Part shown: positions 62,869 through 64,000 of the stretch, in pieces | Numbering within the stretch: the stretch's first letter is position 1 | Layout: every line of letters starts with the position of its first letter | Source: CAMPKL01 sp963805925 | GTDB taxonomy: Bacteria > Acidobacteriota > Terriglobia > Bryobacterales > UBA6623 | Length of the DNA: 64,000 bases | Direction of reading: 5' to 3' | Assembly: GCA_963805925.1 (NCBI GenBank) | Contig: CAWDWB010000001.1 | Coordinates: forward strand, 62,001-126,000 | Program-made: the position numbers and the translations under genes | The notes under the pieces: generated by a model | The model's input: only the letters and a program-made list of their open reading frames with translations | Databases searched by the model: none | What the model was told of the DNA's origin: nothing

Positions 62869-64000
62869 TTACTGGATGTAGCCGAGGCTGCGCAAACGGT
62901 CGGCTTCGTCCGGCGTCATCGCCTCGGGCGATGCGTCAGTGGGCAACTGGTTCTGCTGAACCATGTTGTGCCAAGTCTGCAACTCGGTCTTGAGCTTCTC
63001 CAACATGTCGGGATTCGCGGCGGCGACATCGTGGAGATCCTTCGGATCGGCGGTGTGGTCGTAGAGCTCGAACTCCGGCTTCTCTCCGCGCCCCTTGACG
63101 TTGTGCACGATCTTCCAGCCGTTGGCGATAAGTCCGTAGGATTCGAAGTCCTTGGGGTTTTCTCCGTCCGGGTGGGAATTCTTTTCGGTGACGGCAGGCT
63201 CCGGCACCCACCCTTTTTGGGCGGCTGCTGCGATCACGTCGCCGCCTTCTTGCGTCGCCGCCATCAGCGGGACCAAGCTTTGACCTTGGGCGTACTCGGG
63301 CTTTTCCAGGCCGCTGAGATCGAGGAGAGTCGGCATTAAGTCGATGTTGCGTACGGTTTCCTTGACTTGGATTCCAGCTGGGACGACGCCCGGCCGATAG
63401 AGAACGAGCGGCACTTGGTTGAGTTCGGCATAGACGGTGTGGCCATGCCACATGCCGCCGTGCTCCATGAATTCGTCGCCGTGATCGCCGACAAAGGCAA
63501 ACAGAATATCGTCCTGTAGCCCGAGTTCTTGAAGACGTTGCATGAAGCGGCCGAGTTCGGCGTCCATGCCGCGGATCGAGCCGTCATACCAACCCTGCTC
63601 ATATTCGAGCCAGTCCTTCGGATCGATGCCCGCCCGCTTGAAGTCATCCCGATAGGGCAAGCTGCCGCCTCTGCGAAAGTCGCTGACGGCAGCTTTGAGG
63701 GCCTTGGCGCGGTCCGCCTCGTGCTCTTCTTTCCCGGCGGCATCGGACCACATGGTGTTGTACGCCGGACGGGGCTCGTACCGCGCATGCGGATCGAACA
63801 CGTGCAGATACATGAAGAACGGCGTGTCGTGATGACGCTCGATCCAGTCGGTTGCCCGGTCGACGTATTCGCGGGCCGTTTTCGACCCGTAGTCGGGATC
63901 GCGATCGATGGAAGCCGCTTCGTGCAACTCTTCGTAGCCTTGATGCAAGTTCGACAATTTTCCCGTGAAGGCGACAGAAGAGAACGACACGGTGGCGTAG
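62869..64000 (-). CDS. Sulfatase, arylsulfatase-like, 5'-truncated by window edge
   Basis: About 377 C-terminal residues of an alkaline-phosphatase-superfamily sulfatase. The frame is open to the right edge (YATVSFSSVAFTG ...), so the start and the C-x-P-S-R/formylglycine site lie beyond the window. Visible features: FFMYLHVFDPHARYEP, the metal-binding FAFVGDHGDEFMEHGGMWHGHTVY, VPLVLYRPG, RNIDLMPTLLDLSGLE and the C-terminal WKIVHNVKGRGEKPEFELYDHTADPKDLHDVA. It ends RLRSLGYIQ before the shared terminator. Likely removes sulfate from polysaccharides. A second, iduronate-type sulfatase is at 30924. Confidence 0.88.
   Translation of the reverse strand, partial: YATVSFSSVAFTGKLSNLHQGYEELHEAASIDRDPDYGSKTAREYVDRATDWIERHHDTPFFMYLHVFDPHARYEPRPAYNTMWSDAAGKEEHEADRAKALKAAVSDFRRGGSLPYRDDFKRAGIDPKDWLEYEQGWYDGSIRGMDAELGRFMQRLQELGLQDDILFAFVGDHGDEFMEHGGMWHGHTVYAELNQVPLVLYRPGVVPAGIQVKETVRNIDLMPTLLDLSGLEKPEYAQGQSLVPLMAATQEGGDVIAAAAQKGWVPEPAVTEKNSHPDGENPKDFESYGLIANGWKIVHNVKGRGEKPEFELYDHTADPKDLHDVAAANPDMLEKLKTELQTWHNMVQQNQLPTDASPEAMTPDEADRLRSLGYIQ

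Noticed and set aside
1..64000. CRISPR arrays, tRNA/rRNA genes, insertion sequences, prophage
   Set aside because: No regularly spaced direct repeats, no tRNA-like T-loop/acceptor arrangement and no transposase, integrase, capsid or terminase motifs were found in any frame.

Overview
The window is GC-rich, gene-dense bacterial DNA with Gram-negative features: a TolC-type outer-membrane channel, lipoproteins, Tat substrates and LolD/YbbA-type ABC proteins. Three protein families point to Acidobacteriota, most likely the Bryobacterales/Solibacter side. They are an acidobacterial duplicated orphan permease (7287-9754), a VWFA-related acidobacterial domain protein (4299-5405) and TIGR03437-type 'Solibacter C-terminal' domains (38084-39375 and a remnant at 2375-3025). 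This assignment is inferred from family membership; the window has no rRNA or tRNA gene.

Layout. 1-9.8 kb: a 3'-truncated dipeptidyl peptidase IV, a degenerate receiver protein with a good promoter, a TIGR03437 relic, an MFS exporter, a secreted VWA protein, a Tat-exported GH51 arabinofuranosidase and the orphan permease. 9.9-13.1 kb: a forward run of ruvA, ruvB, a deoxynucleoside kinase and an unknown membrane protein. 13.1-19.3 kb (reverse): an unknown single-span membrane protein, a kinase relic, a PQQ-type propeller, purB and a YycJ-like metallo-hydrolase. 19.5-25.2 kb (forward): a DUF58/BatA/VWA operon and a small hypothetical. 25.4-27.9 kb: a two-subunit GMC dehydrogenase and a Cys-rich protein. 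28.2-32.4 kb (reverse): a YtcJ-like amidohydrolase, an AraC regulator and a sulfatase. 32.5-37.9 kb (reverse): an ABC/HlyD/TolC export operon behind an NhaR-like regulator. 38.1-44.1 kb (reverse): a secreted RHS/YD-repeat protein and a YD/FN3/TIGR03437 companion. 44.3-53 kb: a GT87-like membrane protein, a tandem M16 peptidase pair, a universal stress protein and a ybbP-ybbA pair divergent from a tesA-like lipase. 53.4-64 kb: DUF1499, a gamma-glutamyltransferase relative, an aldehyde dehydrogenase plus FAH-family dehydratase (pentose oxidation to 2-oxoglutarate), an AzgA-type purine permease, two lipoproteins, a DEAD-box helicase and a 5'-truncated sulfatase.

Working together. GH51, two sulfatases, the GMC dehydrogenase and the 2-keto-3-deoxypentonate dehydratase/ketoglutarate-semialdehyde dehydrogenase pair suggest a heterotroph feeding on plant or algal (possibly sulfated) polysaccharide and its pentoses. 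Export and surface functions take up much of the rest.

Caution. Seven otherwise well-conserved genes each carry one or two single-base frameshifts (7287, 28217, 30924, 38084, 45498, 46992 and 52753 loci). This pattern looks more like consensus indel error than mass gene decay, so those loci are annotated as single genes with the break position stated. The most unusual biology visible is an export ABC protein whose ATPase motifs are nearly all degenerate except Walker A, and the RHS protein with an embedded P-domain and a glycine-zipper tail. No CRISPR array, insertion sequence, prophage or integrase was found.
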